Source: Luteolibacter arcticus (GTDB taxonomy: Bacteria > Verrucomicrobiota > Verrucomicrobiia > Verrucomicrobiales > Akkermansiaceae). From it: a DNA stretch of 64,000 bases. How positions within the stretch are numbered: the first letter of the stretch is position 1; each line of letters begins with the position of its first letter. Below are positions 51,682 through 60,862 of this stretch, one piece after another. The notes beneath the pieces are model-generated. The model ran no database searches, was not told the DNA's origin, and worked only from the letters and a program-made list of their open reading frames with translations. Made by a program: the position numbers and the translations under genes. The stretch spans positions 248,001 to 312,000 of the forward strand of contig NZ_JAPDDT010000004.1 in the NCBI RefSeq assembly GCF_025950235.1. Direction: 5' to 3'.

Positions 51682-53546
51682 CTCTCGTCGCGGTGGATGT
51701 TCTTGTGCGCCAGATAACCATTCCGCCAGCGCAGGATGCGGGAAACCGGCAGCCGGAACTCGCGCTCGTCGCCGAGCCCGCTGGAAGTGCCACCGGCACG
51801 AGTGAAGAGCGAGGCCATGCCGTGATTCTCCGCCAGCACACTGGCCCAGAATTCCTTGATGCCACGCTTCCTCGCGACCTTCGCCAACTCGCCTAACAGG
51901 AACCCCGCCATCCCCACCCGGCGGGTGCTCTCATGCACTACGAACGCGATCTCGGCGGAGGCTCCAGAGGCATCGAGATAAAAGCGGCCGATCGCCCGCA
52001 GATCCTCGCGCCCGGCATGCTGGGCAAACAGCCCGAGCGCGTGATCCTTCGCCTGATCGACCGCCGCCAGCTTGTAGGCGGACTCGCCGGTCATGCGGTC
52101 GCGCTGGTAGCCATAGCGGAGCCGCACCGTTTCCTCATCGTGCGAGTAGAAGAACGACTGCAACGCGCCCATGTCGCTCGGATGCAGCGGACGCAACCGG
52201 AAGCGACCGCACGAAAAGCTGATCCACTCGCTCTCCACCTCGCCGCGCGCCCCGCCCGGCATGGTGAAGAATTTCGGCAGCCATCCCCGCGTGCGCGCGC
52301 CCTCTAACAGCGACTCGCGGTGATCGGGATGCGCGATTTCCACCAGCCGCGCGACGCGTTCCCGGATGCTGTTCCCGTAAATACTAGCGATGCCGTACTC
52401 GGTGACCACGTGATGGACGTCACCCCGGCCGGTGCAGACGCCGCTGCCGGGTTGCAAGCCGGTGACGATGCGCGAGGCCTTGCCATCGTCGGTGAGCGAG
52501 GTCAGGACAATGATCGGCCGGCCGTCCTTGCTGCGGCCCGCGCCGCGGATGAAGTCCTGCAAGGCACCGATACCCCCGTAAAATCGATGGCCGCTGGAGT
52601 CCCGCACCACCTGGCCGGTCAGGTCGATCTCACGCGCGCCGTTGATCGCGACCATGCGGTCATTGCGCGCGATGCGCAGCGGGTCGTTCACCCAGTCGCT
52701 CGGATGCAGTTCGAGGTCGGGATGACCATTGGCGAAGCGATACAGCTTGCGGCTGCCGAGCACGTGGCTGGCGATGATCTTCCCGGGCTTGTAGCTCTTG
52801 CGCGAATTGTCCACCGCACCACAGCGGACGAGCTCCATCAGCGCGTCATTGAACATGCCCGAGTGAATGCCAAGCTGGCGGTGCTTCGTGAGCGCGCGAG
52901 CGACAGCCTCGGGCGTGTTACCCAGCCCCACCTGAAGTGTGGCGCCATCGTCAATCAACTGCGCGGCATACCGGCCGATGCGCTCCTGGCGTTCATCGAG
53001 CTCCGCCACCTCTGCCTCGGGCAGAGGAGCGGCATGCTTCACGAAAAAGTCGATGTCCTTGACCGAGATCAAGCTGTCGCCGCCGGTGCGAGGCATCTTC
53101 GGATTCACCTGGGCGATCACGAGGCGGGCGCACTTCACCGCGGCGCGGGTGACATCCACGCTCACGCCGAGCGAGCACTTCCCATTCTCATCCGGCGGCG
53201 TGACCTGAACCAATGCCACATCGAGCGGCGTGCGCCCGCTTTGGAAGAGCGCGGGCACTTCCGACATCGCGCAGGGCGTGTAGTCCGCCTGGCCGCGCTC
53301 GACCGCCTCGCGCAACGCAGGCGTGAGGAAAAAGGAATTCGTGCGAATGACCTGCTCGTATCGCGGCTCGATCCACGGCGTGGGACCGAGCCCATGGATG
53401 TGGACGATTTCGAGGTCCACGAAGCGGTCGGCATGACGCAGCATCGAGGCTACCAGGGCCTGCGGCACCGCGGCCCCGCCACCGATGAAGACGCGGCTGC
53501 CCGGGCGCAGCAAGCGCGGCCAATCGCGTTCATCAAGGGGCGTCAC
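51678..53546 (-). CDS. bifunctional acetyl-CoA hydrolase/transferase and GNAT acetyltransferase fusion
   Basis: 622 residues. Residues about 1-440 form an acetyl-CoA hydrolase/CoA-transferase domain (SRVFIGGGAAVPQALVASM at the start; VTEYGIASIYGNSIRERV near residue 385). Residues about 445-600 form a GNAT domain, with the acetyl-CoA-binding pattern RRVGMAGFLLGELAKVARK. The fusion is known from other bacteria. The N-terminal half may bind or exchange CoA thioesters while the GNAT part modifies proteins. It is translationally coupled to a deacetylase gene, suggesting a reversible acylation module. Targets are unknown. Confidence 0.88.
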   Translation of the reverse strand: MTPLDERDWPRLLRPGSRVFIGGGAAVPQALVASMLRHADRFVDLEIVHIHGLGPTPWIEPRYEQVIRTNSFFLTPALREAVERGQADYTPCAMSEVPALFQSGRTPLDVALVQVTPPDENGKCSLGVSVDVTRAAVKCARLVIAQVNPKMPRTGGDSLISVKDIDFFVKHAAPLPEAEVAELDERQERIGRYAAQLIDDGATLQVGLGNTPEAVARALTKHRQLGIHSGMFNDALMELVRCGAVDNSRKSYKPGKIIASHVLGSRKLYRFANGHPDLELHPSDWVNDPLRIARNDRMVAINGAREIDLTGQVVRDSSGHRFYGGIGALQDFIRGAGRSKDGRPIIVLTSLTDDGKASRIVTGLQPGSGVCTGRGDVHHVVTEYGIASIYGNSIRERVARLVEIAHPDHRESLLEGARTRGWLPKFFTMPGGARGEVESEWISFSCGRFRLRPLHPSDMGALQSFFYSHDEETVRLRYGYQRDRMTGESAYKLAAVDQAKDHALGLFAQHAGREDLRAIGRFYLDASGASAEIAFVVHESTRRVGMAGFLLGELAKVARKRGIKEFWASVLAENHGMASLFTRAGGTSSGLGDEREFRLPVSRILRWRNGYLAHKNIHRDER

Positions 53547-53630
53547 GCCGCGACGCTAACATGCCTGGCAACAGAGGCGAAAATTTCCCAAGGAAATTCG
53601 CCCAGCGGTGTCATGCTTCATGAACCCGTG

Positions 53631-54059
53631 ATGAAAGCCTTCGCCCTGCTACCGCTCCTTTCGTGTCTCGCCTTCGCCGCCGAGCCGGTGAAAACCAATG
53701 CCCAACTGCCGGAGGACCAGATCATCTTTCCCCAGCCGGAGACGGCCGAGGGCGTGAAAATCACCGCGTCCTTGAAAAGCGACACCGTGGTCAGCGAGGT
53801 GATCCAGGGAAATTGGATCCGCACCGAGCATCTGCTGACCTATGAGGTCACAAAGGCCGACGCCGGCTTTCCGCACAAGGAGCTGACTTTCGTGTGCCGG
53901 GACCAGAACCCCACCCCGGAGTCGGGCATCATGGTCAAGAAAGTGCCGTGGCCTTTCCAGAAAGGCAGCATGACTTTCTCCGTGAGCCGGGACGAGTCAG
54001 TCCGCCACACGCCTTACTTCAATATCGCTCGCTACGACGCGATCGAACCGCAGAAATGA
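53631..54059 (+). CDS. hypothetical secreted protein
   Basis: 142 residues. Signal peptide MKAFALLPLLSCLAFAAEP. The mature part has a conserved-looking ending with TFVCRDQNPTPESGIM, KKVPWPFQKGSM and FNIARYDAIEP. The rest is charged and probably beta-rich. No family recognised. Its stop codon overlaps the ATG of the DUF4139 gene (ATGA), so the two are coupled and probably act together. A much longer open frame runs upstream in this frame but is antisense to the preceding gene. Confidence 0.7.
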   Translation: MKAFALLPLLSCLAFAAEPVKTNAQLPEDQIIFPQPETAEGVKITASLKSDTVVSEVIQGNWIRTEHLLTYEVTKADAGFPHKELTFVCRDQNPTPESGIMVKKVPWPFQKGSMTFSVSRDESVRHTPYFNIARYDAIEPQK

Positions 54060-55483
54060 TCATGAAGACTATTGCCCTGACTACCGCCCTCATCACCGCT
54101 GCCAGCGCCGAAACCGCGCTGACGATTTACAACCAGAACCTGGCCGTGGTGCGCGAGTCGGTCCCGCTGGAGCTGAAGGCCGGCGAAAACCCGCTGACCT
54201 TCGACCGCGCGACGGCTCAGGTACTTCCAGACTCGGTGGTTCTGCGCGACCCCACGGGCAAGGCCGCCTTCTCGATCCTCGAGCAAAGCTACCGCAATGA
54301 CCCGGTGAGCAAATGGCTGCTGCTCCAGCACTTCGAGGGTCAGGTGATCGACTTCCGCACCACCTACCCCGATGGCAAGGTCGAGGTGAAGCCCGGCAAG
54401 ATTGTCCGCTCCGGCTACGTGCCCGGAGGCCAGCCGCAGGAACCCATCATCGAGGTCGAGGGCAAGCTGCGCTTCCAGCTTCCCGGCGAGCCGCTGTTCC
54501 CGGCACTCGGCGATGGCTCAATCCTGCGGCCCACGCTGGGCTGGCAGATCCAGAGCGCGGCGGATGCGAAGTTCGATGCCCAGCTCTCCTACCTCAGCAA
54601 CGGCTTTTCCTGGGAGGCGGACTACAACCTCGTCGCGCCGGAGAAGAGCGACACCGTCACCCTGACCGGCTGGGTGACCGTGAACAACCAGAGCGGCACG
54701 GGCTTCAACCAGGCCAGGATCAAACTGGTGGCCGGTGAGGTGAATATCGTCCAACCGAACGTCCCGGTGGATTCCTCGCGCATGGCCATGCGGCTGAAAA
54801 GCATGTCCGACGCCGCACCGGCGGTGCAGGAGAAGGCCTTCGATGACTTCCACCTCTACACACTCCAGCGGCCGCTGACGATCCGCGACAAGGAAACGAA
54901 GCAGGTCGAGTTCCTCCGCGCACCGGAGGTGAAGGCGATGAAGAAGTATGTCTATGATGCGGCTTCCATGCGCTTTTTCGGCGGCGGTCCGCAGACGCAG
55001 CCGATCCAAGGACAGGAATTCCCGAAGGACGTGGCCATCTACTGGGAGTTCAAGAACGAGGAAGCCAATGGCCTCGGTGTGCCCCTGCCCGCGGGCCGGG
55101 TTCGCTTCTACCGCTCCGATGACCAGGACGGAAACCTCGAGTTCGTCGGGGAAAACGACATCGACCACACCCCTCGCAACGAGAATGTCTCGGTCTACAC
55201 CGGCAATGCCTTCGACCTCGTCGGCGAGCGGAAGATCACCAACTTCCAGCGCGACGACCGAGCGGAGTGGATGAAGGAAACCGTCGAGGTCACGGTGAAA
55301 AACCGCTCGAAGGAACCCAAGGAAATCGTCGTCCGCGAGCACCTGTGGCGCTGGCTGGAGTGGAAGCTCGAGGATGTCTCGATGGAGTCCGTGAAGAAGG
55401 ACGCACAGACCATCGAATTCACCGTGAAGCTGGCGCCGGATGAGGAGAAGAAGGTGACCTACACCGCGCACTACACGTGGTGA
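54056..55483 (+). CDS. DUF4139 domain-containing secreted protein
   Basis: 475 residues. Signal peptide MKTIALTTALITAASA (second in-frame ATG at 54062 gives the cleaner start). The body has the DUF4139 pattern: TIYNQNLAVVRESV near the N-terminus, LSYLSNGFSWEADYNLV in the middle, VPLPAGRVRFYRSDD, and a C-terminal beta sandwich ending KVTYTAHYTW. Members are found in envelope-associated operons, but biochemical function is unknown. It is coupled by ATGA to the small secreted protein upstream. Confidence 0.85.
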   Translation: MIMKTIALTTALITAASAETALTIYNQNLAVVRESVPLELKAGENPLTFDRATAQVLPDSVVLRDPTGKAAFSILEQSYRNDPVSKWLLLQHFEGQVIDFRTTYPDGKVEVKPGKIVRSGYVPGGQPQEPIIEVEGKLRFQLPGEPLFPALGDGSILRPTLGWQIQSAADAKFDAQLSYLSNGFSWEADYNLVAPEKSDTVTLTGWVTVNNQSGTGFNQARIKLVAGEVNIVQPNVPVDSSRMAMRLKSMSDAAPAVQEKAFDDFHLYTLQRPLTIRDKETKQVEFLRAPEVKAMKKYVYDAASMRFFGGGPQTQPIQGQEFPKDVAIYWEFKNEEANGLGVPLPAGRVRFYRSDDQDGNLEFVGENDIDHTPRNENVSVYTGNAFDLVGERKITNFQRDDRAEWMKETVEVTVKNRSKEPKEIVVREHLWRWLEWKLEDVSMESVKKDAQTIEFTVKLAPDEEKKVTYTAHYTW

Positions 55484-55516
55484 AAGGCCACTTATCGCCG
55501 CAAAAGGCGCGCGGGT

Positions 55517-55648
55517 TTCGTCCCAACGGGACGGCTCATAACAGCCCGGCACGAAGTGCCGGGTGGGAAGGCGATAGCGACCGCGTCACAACGTGACGCC
55601 TCATGCGTCTAACAGCTGCGTTCCCGGCCCGGCTCCAAAACCCATCGA
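55517..55648 (+). repeat. dispersed multi-palindrome repeat, copy 2
   Basis: Same order of hairpins as at 25683-25804: CGTCCC-AAC-GGGACG, CCCGGCAC-GAA-GTGCCGGG, GCGTCAC-AAC-GTGACGC, then CCTCATGCGTCT and CAGCTGCGTTCCCGG. It is in the same orientation as copy 1. The following stretch to 55760 shows no gene. Confidence 0.8.
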
Positions 55649-55761
55649 ATGGGGCTCTGGGTCGGACAAATGCGGGACCGAAACCGACGCGCGGGAGTTT
55701 TGGATAAGACCGCCGCCCCCCGCATGAAGTTTCCCGTTGGGAGACCAATCCCTTGTCTGCA

Positions 55762-55810
55762 TGGCCCGGCACTTCGTGCCGGGCTTCTATAAGTTGTCCC
55801 GTTGGGACAT
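55762..55810 (-). repeat. dispersed multi-palindrome repeat, partial inverted copy 3
   Basis: Read on the minus strand it contains TGTCCC-AAC-GGGACA, a short linker with TATAGAAG, and CCCGGCAC-GAA-GTGCCGGG. These are the first two hairpins of copies 1 and 2 in opposite orientation. It lies about 110 nt from copy 2. Confidence 0.7.
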
Positions 55811-55831
55811 AGAGATTCCGCCGCAGCCCCT

Positions 55832-56383
55832 CTACTTCCGGAAGCAATCCACCGTGTGGTCATTCACCATGCCCACCGCCTGCATGTAGGCATACATCGT
55901 GGTGGAGCCCACGAAGTTGAAGCCCGCCTTGCGCAGCGCCTTGCTGAGCGCATCCGACTCCGCCGTCGTCGTGGGAAAATCGCCCATCGCCTTGAAGCGG
56001 TTCACCTTCGGCTTGCCGCCGATGAAGCTCCAGATCCACTCCACCGGATCCCCTTCCCGCTCGCGCAGGGCCAGCCAAGACTTGGCGTTCTCGCGCACGG
56101 CGAAGATCTTCCCGCGGTGGCGGATGATGCCCGGATCGAGCACCAGCTTGTCCAACTGGCCATCCTTCATCTTTGCCACCTCGTCGGGCTCGAAATTGCG
56201 GAAGACCTCGCGGTAGCGCTCGCGCTTCTGGAGCACCGTCCACCACGACAAGCCCGCCTGCGCGCCTTCTAGGCAGATCATCTCAAAAAGGTAGCGCTCC
56301 TCCCGCGACGGCACGCCCCACTCGGTGTCGTGGTAGGCGACGTACAGCGGCTTGTCGACGGGAAGCCAAGGGCAGCGGGTCAT
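55832..56383 (-). CDS. tag: DNA-3-methyladenine glycosylase I
   Basis: 183 residues, normal for Tag. The start MTRCPWLPVD, the YHDTEWGVPSREERYLFEM segment, GAQAGLSWWTVLQKRE and the Cys/His-containing tail around GMVNDHTVDC match the family, which uses a zinc snap near its ends. It removes 3-methyladenine from alkylated DNA to start base-excision repair. It stands alone. Its downstream side borders the inverted palindromic repeat. Confidence 0.93.
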   Translation of the reverse strand: MTRCPWLPVDKPLYVAYHDTEWGVPSREERYLFEMICLEGAQAGLSWWTVLQKRERYREVFRNFEPDEVAKMKDGQLDKLVLDPGIIRHRGKIFAVRENAKSWLALREREGDPVEWIWSFIGGKPKVNRFKAMGDFPTTTAESDALSKALRKAGFNFVGSTTMYAYMQAVGMVNDHTVDCFRK

Positions 56384-56601
56384 GGGCGAAGCTTGAATCC
56401 GCCTCCAACGACCTCAAGCCAGCATCACGGCAATTTCCCGCCGGCGCCGGGATCGACATCCAGCTTGCGCCCCCGGTGGATGGCGGATCGCTTGGCCGGG
56501 CTTGCTCTTGGGCAGCATGCGCGCAACGCGAGGCGGTCGACAAGAGGATCAATTTGAAAGCTTGTCGCCGCCGGATGCGACGGCTTGGTCGCCTGACATC
56601 T

Positions 56602-57192
56602 TTATCGCGGCTGCAGGGCGATGTCGTAGGCTTTGGTCTGCTTGGCCAATGTGAAAACCAAGCTGCCGGGAGCATTGAGATTCCCGTTCAAGAGCAGACG
56701 CCCATCCGAATGCCGGATGAAAATGTCGCCTTTGCTTGATACCGCCCATCGAAGATCGGCACTTCGCCCTCCTTTCGCATCAAAACCCACCGCGACGTGA
56801 TCCGCCTCGAAACGGATGGTCCCGAGCTTCATGTCCGAGGGGAAATCAACATCGCTGAGTTCGGCCGTCTTGCCAATCAACTGGCGCGAGACTTCCTCCC
56901 CGTCCCGCTGCACGGGTGGCCGGCTGTAAAAATCGGCGACCAAAGTCTGGATATAGCGAATGGTTGCCTTGTTGCCATCGACGGCGAGAGCAATGGACTT
57001 CGAGTCATAGCGCAAGGTGTCGGACCCGGCGATCGGAGCACCGGCATTGATGAGCGCCTCCTTGAGGGTGGATCCTCCGTATTCGCTCTTGAAGTCCATC
57101 TCAACCCCTGGAGACGCTGGAATCATGGCGGTGTCTGCGTGCACATTTCCGATAAGCGCAGCTACGATGAGGAATGCTGATCTGGTTTTCAT
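56602..57192 (-). CDS. hypothetical secreted protein
   Basis: 196 residues. A signal peptide (MKTRSAFLIVAALIGNVHA) precedes a charged, probably beta-rich mature protein with segments such as GGSTLKEALINAGAPIAG and HSDGRLLLNG. No family recognised. The nearest gene upstream, at 57208, is on the same strand with 15 nt between, so both probably belong to one transcript. The 218-nt gap on the 3' side, to the tag gene, shows no recognisable element. Confidence 0.65.
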   Translation of the reverse strand: MKTRSAFLIVAALIGNVHADTAMIPASPGVEMDFKSEYGGSTLKEALINAGAPIAGSDTLRYDSKSIALAVDGNKATIRYIQTLVADFYSRPPVQRDGEEVSRQLIGKTAELSDVDFPSDMKLGTIRFEADHVAVGFDAKGGRSADLRWAVSSKGDIFIRHSDGRLLLNGNLNAPGSLVFTLAKQTKAYDIALQPR

Positions 57193-57207
57193 TGCTTTTT
57201 AACGAGG

Positions 57208-58353
57208 TCAATTTTTGGGCGAACGGTCAAGGCGAGGCACGGAGCGCGGCGAAGGCTTCACCTCCAGTTTCGTCACGCGAAATGCCGCCACACGGATAGG
57301 GGGAAGGGCGTTGAGCTTGATCGATGGACCGCCGGGGAATTCCCCCATGCTCTCGTGATCCGGGCCATCGGGGATGCGTTGGAATTTCCACTCCCCGGGC
57401 CGCAGTTCGCCTTCGAAGGGCATCGCCCTCGCATCCTTCTCGCGCACGGCGGGGGAGTGGAACTCACACTTCAGGCTGATGTTGGACTCCACCACGGTCA
57501 GCGTTCCTTCCAGCTCTGCCAGCCGGCGATCATGATAGTCCTCGTTTTTGATCTTGGCGAGTTTGCCCGCACCGGTGGCGACGCGGAAGGGCTGATCCGA
57601 CAGGCAGACGATGCCGTAGGAAAACCACCGGCCCATCGTTTCGGCGGCAAGCGCGGCTTGCTGGGGATCGGCCTGCTCAATCTTCTCCAGCATGGCATCG
57701 GGCAAGGAACCATACCTCACCTCCAGCCGCCATGGGGCCTTCGGATCGTTGCCAAACGGCAGGTCCCCGGGCGGCGCTTCTGCCTTCGCGGCCCCGGCTG
57801 CGGCCTGCGGCGATTCGAGGTAGCACCAGATCGGACGATTCTGGTGGTGCGGGACCTGCCAGTCCGTGACCTGCTGCCAGGTATTCGGGCAAAGCGGGAA
57901 AGCCAGCCCGGAAGTACGAAACCGATAGTAGCTTTGGTCCAGTGCCGGCTCCAGGGTATCGATGTCGAAGAGCAAGTGGGCGGCATCGCCTTCGCCGGCC
58001 TTCCTCACCTCGAGGGTGGTGCCGCCTTGGTCCAGGCTCTTGCGTTCGCCGCCTCGTAGCGGAGTGCCGGCCCGGTTGACGCTCGTGACTTCGCTCGACA
58101 AGGGAAGCTGCCAGTGAACGAGCAGGTCCTCGGTGGGCTTGCCCTCGCGGGTCATCATGACCGCTCTCTCGCCCGGTAGTTCGGGATTCCCAGCCCGCCG
58201 TTTCAATTCTTCCCCCACTTCCTCCCGGTGACCGGAGCCGAAGATTGCGATGTGGAGGATTTCCTCCGACAGCGCGCGTTCCGCACTGCCTGCCAGTAGG
58301 AGGCTGAAAAGGAAGAGAGGAAGCGAGACTCTCGCCGGACGGGATCGGTTCAT
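57208..58353 (-). CDS. hypothetical secreted protein
   Basis: 381 residues from the ATG at 58353; the frame upstream is unlikely to be translated. Signal peptide RVSLPLFLFSLLLAGSAERA. The mature protein is soluble and acidic, with segments LHIAIFGSGHREEVGEELKR and CPNTWQQVTDWQVPHH. No family recognised. The following gene at 57192 is 15 nt away on the same strand. The 294-nt divergent gap to glyS shows no recognisable regulatory element. Confidence 0.6.
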   Translation of the reverse strand: MNRSRPARVSLPLFLFSLLLAGSAERALSEEILHIAIFGSGHREEVGEELKRRAGNPELPGERAVMMTREGKPTEDLLVHWQLPLSSEVTSVNRAGTPLRGGERKSLDQGGTTLEVRKAGEGDAAHLLFDIDTLEPALDQSYYRFRTSGLAFPLCPNTWQQVTDWQVPHHQNRPIWCYLESPQAAAGAAKAEAPPGDLPFGNDPKAPWRLEVRYGSLPDAMLEKIEQADPQQAALAAETMGRWFSYGIVCLSDQPFRVATGAGKLAKIKNEDYHDRRLAELEGTLTVVESNISLKCEFHSPAVREKDARAMPFEGELRPGEWKFQRIPDGPDHESMGEFPGGPSIKLNALPPIRVAAFRVTKLEVKPSPRSVPRLDRSPKN

Positions 58354-58647
58354 GGAAGACGAGGTGGGATTGGGTTTCTCTGCCTGGCGATTGGAAGCAT
58401 CCTTCCATGGACCGAGTGGGTGTTGTGTCAAAAGGAGGTCAAAAGGGGTGCCGGCGGAGCGAGCCTTTCCCTAGTCGGAAATCGTCCGGCTACCAACGAA
58501 CAAGCGGGCTATCAGGCATTTGTGGGGAGGAACGGAACCGTTTGTCCGCCGGGGGAACGTCGTCGGCCTCCTTCCGCTGGGCCACAATCCCGCCTTGCCG
58601 CCCGGGGGAGCGCCTGATTCCATCCGCGCCCCAACCCGCACCAGACC

Positions 58648-60213
58648 ATGGCCAACAAGGACCACACCGACCCCGCCCGCATGGAGAAAATCGTCTCCCT
58701 GTGCAAACGCCGCGGCTTCATTTTCCAAGCCGGCGAGCTCTACGGCGGTCTCAATGGATGCTGGGACTACGGTCCGCTTGGCACCGAGCTGAAGCGCAAC
58801 CTGAAGGAATATTGGTGGCGCAAAACCGTCCAGGAGCGTGACGACGTGCTCGGCATGGACGGAGCGATCCTGACCATGGAGCAGGTCCTCGTTTCCTCCG
58901 GCCACGTCGGCGGCTTCAGCGACCCGATGTGCGATTGCTTGCTCTCGAAGGCCCGCCTGCGCGCCGACCAGATCCCGGCGCAGGACGGCACCGCCGTGCA
59001 TTTTAAAGGCGCCAAGCACGAGGCTTCCGGCTGGTCCAGCGACCGCGGCTTCGCCGTGCTGGTCGCCCCGGGCAAGGACCCGATCGAGTCCCACAAGACC
59101 GCACGGAAATTCTACGCCGAGTTCATGCCGGACAAGAAGATCTCGCCGAAGGAACTCGAGCTGATCGAGGACTCCCGCGTGGAGGTCGTCGGCAGCACGT
59201 CCTTTAATCCGGACAATGGCAGCCTGCTCACCGAGCCCCGGCAGTTCAACCTGATGCTGCAGACGAACTTCGGCGCGACCGGCGACCAGATCGCCTACCT
59301 CCGCCCGGAGACCGCGCAGTCGATCTTCGTGCAATACAAAAACGTGCTCGATTCGAACCGCATCAAGCTGCCCTTCGGCATCGCGCAGGTCGGCAAGTCC
59401 TTCCGCAACGAGATCAACCCGCGCAACTACACCTTCCGCAGCCGCGAGTTCGAGCAAATGGAGATCGAGTATTTCTGCCGCCCCGAAGACGGCCTTCGCC
59501 TGACCGATGAGTGGCTGGAAGAGCGCCTCAAGTTCTACGCCGAGATCGGCATCCCGCGCGAGAAGCTGCACATCCTGGACATCCCGGATGGCGAGCGTGC
59601 CTTCTACTCGCAGAAGACCTACGATATCGAATACGAGTTCCCCTTCGGCGTGCAGGAGCTGGAAGGCGTGGCTTACCGCACCGACTACGACCTCGGCGTC
59701 CACCAGAAGGGCTCGGGCAAGCCGCTCGAATACTTCGACGAGGAAACCAAGGAGCGCTTCCTGCCGCACGTCGTCGAGCCGTCCGCCGGTTGCGATCGCA
59801 CGATTCTCGCGCTGATCTGCGAGGCTTACGACGAGGAGAAGCTCACCGACGACAAGGGCAAGGACGACTCCCGCGAGGTCTTGCGCTTCGTCCCGCGCAT
59901 GGCCCCGATCAAGGTCGGTATCTTCCCGCTGCTGAAGAAGAACGAAGAGCAGGTTCGCATCGCCAAGGAGATCCAGAAGAAGCTCCAGCCGTGGATGAAT
60001 GTCTTCTACGACGACGGTGGTGCCGTCGGCCGCCGCTATCGCCGCCAGGATGAAGTCGGCACCCCCTTCTGCATCACGGTCGACTTCGACACACTCGGCG
60101 AAAACGGCCCCGAGCTGAAGGACACTGTCACCATCCGCCACCGCGACTCGATGGAGCAGGAACGCATGCCGGTCGATGCGCTGTTGGCGTGGCTGCTCGA
60201 GCGGGTCCGCTAA
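58648..60213 (+). CDS. glyS: glycyl-tRNA synthetase (dimeric, single-chain type)
   Basis: 521 residues. It is the alpha2-type class II synthetase (eukaryote/archaea-like), not the alpha2beta2 form. The start MANKDHTDPARMEKIVSLCK is followed by IFQAGELYGGLNGCWDYGPL (motif 1 region) and CDCLLSKARLRADQ. Class II motifs 2 and 3 are visible as FRNEINPRNYTFRSREFEQM and GCDRTILALICEAY. The C-terminal anticodon-binding domain begins near PIKVGIFPLLKKNEE. It charges tRNA-Gly in the cytoplasm. A strong terminator follows. Confidence 0.96.
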   Translation: MANKDHTDPARMEKIVSLCKRRGFIFQAGELYGGLNGCWDYGPLGTELKRNLKEYWWRKTVQERDDVLGMDGAILTMEQVLVSSGHVGGFSDPMCDCLLSKARLRADQIPAQDGTAVHFKGAKHEASGWSSDRGFAVLVAPGKDPIESHKTARKFYAEFMPDKKISPKELELIEDSRVEVVGSTSFNPDNGSLLTEPRQFNLMLQTNFGATGDQIAYLRPETAQSIFVQYKNVLDSNRIKLPFGIAQVGKSFRNEINPRNYTFRSREFEQMEIEYFCRPEDGLRLTDEWLEERLKFYAEIGIPREKLHILDIPDGERAFYSQKTYDIEYEFPFGVQELEGVAYRTDYDLGVHQKGSGKPLEYFDEETKERFLPHVVEPSAGCDRTILALICEAYDEEKLTDDKGKDDSREVLRFVPRMAPIKVGIFPLLKKNEEQVRIAKEIQKKLQPWMNVFYDDGGAVGRRYRRQDEVGTPFCITVDFDTLGENGPELKDTVTIRHRDSMEQERMPVDALLAWLLERVR

Positions 60214-60242
60214 GAGACCAGACGCAAGATTCCAGAAATCAG

Positions 60243-60273
60243 AAAGGGCGCGGTTCTCCGCGCCCTTTCGTTT
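60243..60273 (+). terminator. intrinsic terminator of the glycyl-tRNA synthetase gene
   Basis: Arms AAAGGGCGCGG (60243-60253) and CCGCGCCCTTT (60258-60268) form an 11-bp stem with a TTCT loop, followed by CGTTTA, 30 nt after the stop codon. Confidence 0.9.
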
Positions 60274-60304
60274 AAGTGCCTGAGTCGGAGACGCCGAGGG
60301 GGGC

Positions 60305-60825
60305 TTATAAAGATTTCGTTAGATCCTGTGCACGCTTCCATCGTCGCGAGCGCCAGAGGAGGAGCAGCGACCACGGAATGAGGAACGCGAGCAGGATGAT
60401 CCATTACGGGAGATTGAGCATCCAGGAGCCGGCCACGGCTTCGTAGTTCATCTCGTTTTGCATCATCTCCAGCAAGGTGGTCGATTGGGTGGGCTCCGGC
60501 GCACCGAACGTCTCCTGGGGGCCAACCAGAAATGTCGCGGGAATGGACTCGTGCGGCCAGTAATCGCGATAGATGCGTTCTCCCCGATCGATGTGAAGGG
60601 TAGTCTTGGCCCCGGGGTCGCGGGAGATGATGATGCCGCGGACAACGCTATTGATGGCAGATTCATTCCGCTGCATCACCGAGAACTTGTAGCAGGCATC
60701 CACCATGCCCAGCAGAGGAACATCGCAATCAGGAGGCCGGCCCGGAAGATGAGAGAGCGGTGGAGCGCGTGCGGCAATTGGCTGTCCCGCTGCTGTGTGT
60801 CGGTCGCGGAGCGAAGCCTCGCCAC
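60305..60825 (-). pseudogene. membrane-protein gene broken by a frameshift and an in-frame stop
   Basis: Three pieces fit one protein. From a GTG at 60825 one frame encodes a basic N-terminus and a transmembrane helix (LIFRAGLLIAMFLCWAWWM). Around 60690-60705 the reading must shift by one base into the 60404-60706 frame, which encodes about 95 soluble residues (from DACYKFSVMQ to SWMLNLP). That frame meets a TAA at 60404-60406. Beyond it the same frame continues with WIILLAFLIPWSLLLLWRS, a second helix, to a stop at 60305. The original was probably a two-helix membrane protein of about 170 residues with a central extracytoplasmic domain. Two independent lesions indicate a decayed gene, unless the sequence has errors here. 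Confidence 0.65.
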
Positions 60826-60862
60826 ATAGCGGCGCGTCTATAGCCGTCGCACTTTGGCGGCA

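Noticed and set aside
52320..53630. Long plus-strand open frame leading into the small secreted protein gene
   Set aside because: It is antisense to the acetyl-CoA hydrolase/GNAT gene. Only the part from 53631, which starts with a signal peptide, looks protein-coding.
56384..56601. Possible small gene between the glycosylase and the secreted-protein gene
   Set aside because: Short frames here have no start context, low-complexity composition and no signal or domain.
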